DNA from: JBKHBQ01 sp046542305
GTDB lineage: Bacteria > Bacteroidota > Bacteroidia > Bacteroidales > 4484-276
NCBI GenBank assembly: GCA_046542305.1
Contig: JBKHBQ010000062.1
Span: forward strand, 1-16,529
Direction: 5' to 3'
DNA length: 16,529 bases
The notes beneath the pieces are model-generated. The model was not told the origin of the DNA. It was given only the letters and a program-made list of their open reading frames with translations, and made no database searches. Below, piece by piece: positions 14,576 through 16,529 of this stretch (its first letter is position 1; each line of letters begins with the position of its first letter). The position numbers and the translations under genes were made by a program.

Positions 14576-16529
14576 TTACCGGATAATCAGTTTCTGCATT
14601 TTACCGGAATGTTCCCTTTCGACGCCAATCAGGTAAACTCCTTTCCTGAGATCAATGTCAAGATTGATCGTATTCTCACCGGGAACAACTGAGATGGTTT
14701 CAGTCATCAATACGCGTCCGGCAAGATCGTAAAGGTTTAAACCGACCGTTCCTGCAAAATCCGAAAGGTAGGTAACGGTGCAATGTCCGCCGGTCGGATT
14801 CGGATAGACATTAAACACGGATGCCTGCCCGGGATCGTAGATGCCGGTGCTTTCGTAGTAAAATTCCGCTTGGAAGTTTTCCATGGTATTACCTGCGGGA
14901 TCGGCTACACCATTTATGTCAAGCGTGTAGTTTCCTGTGTTCATTTCTGTTACATCAAGGTAAACCACATTATTAAGGAACCCGTGCATTTCTGCCCCGG
15001 TTATTTCCACATCGTTGTTCAGTGAATAATTGTCCGTTGCCGTGGCGGTTGCTACATCAAGTACTTCCGAAAAGGTAAGCTTGATCAGGTTGTCATTGAT
15101 GGGTTCGATATCCTCCAGTTCAGGTGGAAAAACATCGGTACCGGCCTGAACATCATCTTCGAAACGGAGCTCAATTTTCCATTCGTCGAAATCATAATTC
15201 AACGGCCCGGTTACATTATAAGTTTCGCCCAGTTCGGGTTCAAACTCAAAGATCGAGGTGTTATGAACAAGCATCTCCCCACTGCCATCGTTTACTTTCC
15301 ACATGTAAAAGTTGGAATGGTATTCATCATCCGTACAAATGGCATTTATAACCCTGATCAGCACAGATTCGTATTGTTCTCCGGCATCTCCGGTATTGAT
15401 CACCACCGGTTCGGGAAGTTCGTTATTCGATGAAATATGATAATATCCGCTCACCTCCTTCATCTCGGTTTTTTCGAAATATTCATCGATCGTTCCCGTG
15501 ATGATGAGGCTGTCGCCGATGCTCGGGTTTCTGCCGGGATCGTAAATAAACAGGCCGTTCCATGGTCCGGTGCCATCCTGAAGGAAATATTCCTCGCCGA
15601 AATTAGCGGTTACCACACCGGTAACGCTTACGATTTGATCGATATAAGGCGAAACGGGCTGCTGCCCCTGTACATCGTAAATGCTGGTAAGCGTTCCACT
15701 GAAGATGGGCGCCACATAGAAATTATAAACAATGGATGAATCCGTACCGGCAGCATCGGTTGCCTCTACACGGTAGTACACTGTTGTTGCACCTCCCTGC
15801 TGGGGAATTTGTGCCTGATAGATATCACCACCTGAGGAGGTCATCATGATCTCATTTTCGGTGTTTTCGTACGACAGCCCCCAGAAAAGTTTCACTTCGC
15901 TGAGCGGGCCCTGCGAAGACGTCACCTCTACCTCCACATCGATATTTTCGCCCTGAACGGGTGCAGCCGGAAAGATGGCAAAATCGTCAAAGCTGATGGT
16001 GGTGAGAATCTGATCACCCCAGATAAGTTCGGCAAATTCCGGATGATCGATAAACGGGTTCCGGTTTTTCTGCCACGAAAAGATCACATTGTTGCGGTTT
16101 CGTTCAAACTCATCCGGCGGATCCTGCAGGTTCCATTCGAGCAGGGTCGAAAGTTTCCCGTGCTCGGGAAGCGGATAGGTATTGATTTCATCAACCACCG
16201 TAAGGTCGATCTCCCCGTTGGTACCTTCGTACCTGGTATCCATATAAAAAATGATACGGGCGATATCACCCTTTACCTCATCGCGGGGTTCCCAGGTAGA
16301 GGAGGTATAATAACATCCGGTAGCTTCCGGGTGCTGGGTTCCGCCATTGTCGAAATCCTTGTTGCTTTTATCCTGATTAACGGATGCATCGGCCGGCTTC
16401 AGATTATGCACATCTCCATACATCGGGGCCATATCCTCGAAATTTCCGTGGCTCTTTGCCCACACATGTTCGCGGTTGATCTGATTGCCTCCGGTGCCGT
16501 AGTCGTTATTGTCCTGCGAGCGTCCGGTG
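14576..16529 (-). CDS. Secreted endonuclease I with Ig-like/OB-fold domains and T9SS sorting domain (5' truncated by window edge)
   Basis: The frame is open to the window edge, so the signal peptide and start are missing; about 650 residues remain. Counting from the Val codon at 16465: endonuclease I domain to about 155, with the catalytic NREHVWAKSHG segment (nt 16477-16445, His just before Val1), DVHNLKPADASVN (18-30) and KGDIARIIFYMDTRY (65-79); an Ig-like region at about 170-250; an OB-fold-like region at 255-345 (VSVTGVVTANFGEEYFLQD) with a second similar stretch to about 440; an Ig-like domain at 448-537; and a type A sorting domain at 549-629 with VYPNPTGG, LYDLAGRVL and the terminal KLIIR. 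The sorting domain should direct export through the type IX system to the surface or medium. Likely role: extracellular DNA or RNA breakdown for nutrients. A GTG at 16465 is not the true start, since catalytic residues precede it. Confidence 0.92.
   Translation of the reverse strand, partial: TGRSQDNNDYGTGGNQINREHVWAKSHGNFEDMAPMYGDVHNLKPADASVNQDKSNKDFDNGGTQHPEATGCYYTSSTWEPRDEVKGDIARIIFYMDTRYEGTNGEIDLTVVDEINTYPLPEHGKLSTLLEWNLQDPPDEFERNRNNVIFSWQKNRNPFIDHPEFAELIWGDQILTTISFDDFAIFPAAPVQGENIDVEVEVTSSQGPLSEVKLFWGLSYENTENEIMMTSSGGDIYQAQIPQQGGATTVYYRVEATDAAGTDSSIVYNFYVAPIFSGTLTSIYDVQGQQPVSPYIDQIVSVTGVVTANFGEEYFLQDGTGPWNGLFIYDPGRNPSIGDSLIITGTIDEYFEKTEMKEVSGYYHISSNNELPEPVVINTGDAGEQYESVLIRVINAICTDDEYHSNFYMWKVNDGSGEMLVHNTSIFEFEPELGETYNVTGPLNYDFDEWKIELRFEDDVQAGTDVFPPELEDIEPINDNLIKLTFSEVLDVATATATDNYSLNNDVEITGAEMHGFLNNVVYLDVTEMNTGNYTLDINGVADPAGNTMENFQAEFYYESTGIYDPGQASVFNVYPNPTGGHCTVTYLSDFAGTVGLNLYDLAGRVLMTETISVVPGENTINLDIDLRKGVYLIGVEREHSGKMQKLIIR

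Overview
The window looks like chromosome from a member of the Bacteroidota, most likely an environmental Bacteroidales or Marinilabiliales relative. Four things support this: several upstream regions carry the Bacteroidota −7 promoter element TAnnTTTG (one with a well-spaced −33 TTTG); a secreted protein ends in a type IX secretion sorting domain; the dihydroorotase and polysaccharide deacetylase are of Bacteroidota type; and lipoproteins carry Bacteroidota-like signals. No rRNA, tRNA, CRISPR array, IS element or prophage was recognised. No stretch longer than about 165 bases lacks a gene.

Layout. Positions 1-912 (+) hold the 3' end of a DASS/SLC13 anion transporter, which meets dnaX (914-2683, −) tail to tail. 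Positions 2822-4129 (+) encode a polysaccharide-deacetylase-like protein, which meets radC (4131-4829, −) tail to tail. Next on the minus strand come rpsT (4925-5179), with a clear promoter and terminator, and a thioredoxin-fold lipoprotein (5287-6090). From 6253 to 8570 (+) there is a compact cluster: an AmgK-like sugar kinase fused to a RapZ C-terminal domain, a 40-residue four-cysteine mini-protein, and a MurU-like nucleotidyltransferase. A LysM/glucosaminidase wall hydrolase and a secreted EEP-family hydrolase follow (8678-10714, +). The remainder is on the minus strand: a MORN-repeat lipoprotein, dihydroorotase, an AT-rich DUF1016/YhcG nuclease gene that looks inserted, a Dpm1-like glycosyltransferase, a strong terminator, and a 5'-truncated secreted endonuclease I with a T9SS sorting domain.

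The most interesting unit is 6253-8570. The kinase and nucleotidyltransferase pair resembles AmgK-MurU, which makes UDP-MurNAc from salvaged sugar. The RapZ C-terminal domain senses glucosamine-6-phosphate in E. coli. Together they suggest a cell-wall amino-sugar salvage module with a built-in metabolite sensor, with a wall hydrolase gene next door. The second notable signal is in dnaX: an A10 run at the junction between the clamp-loader core and the tau tail, where slippage in either direction meets a stop within three codons and would give a gamma-like short product.
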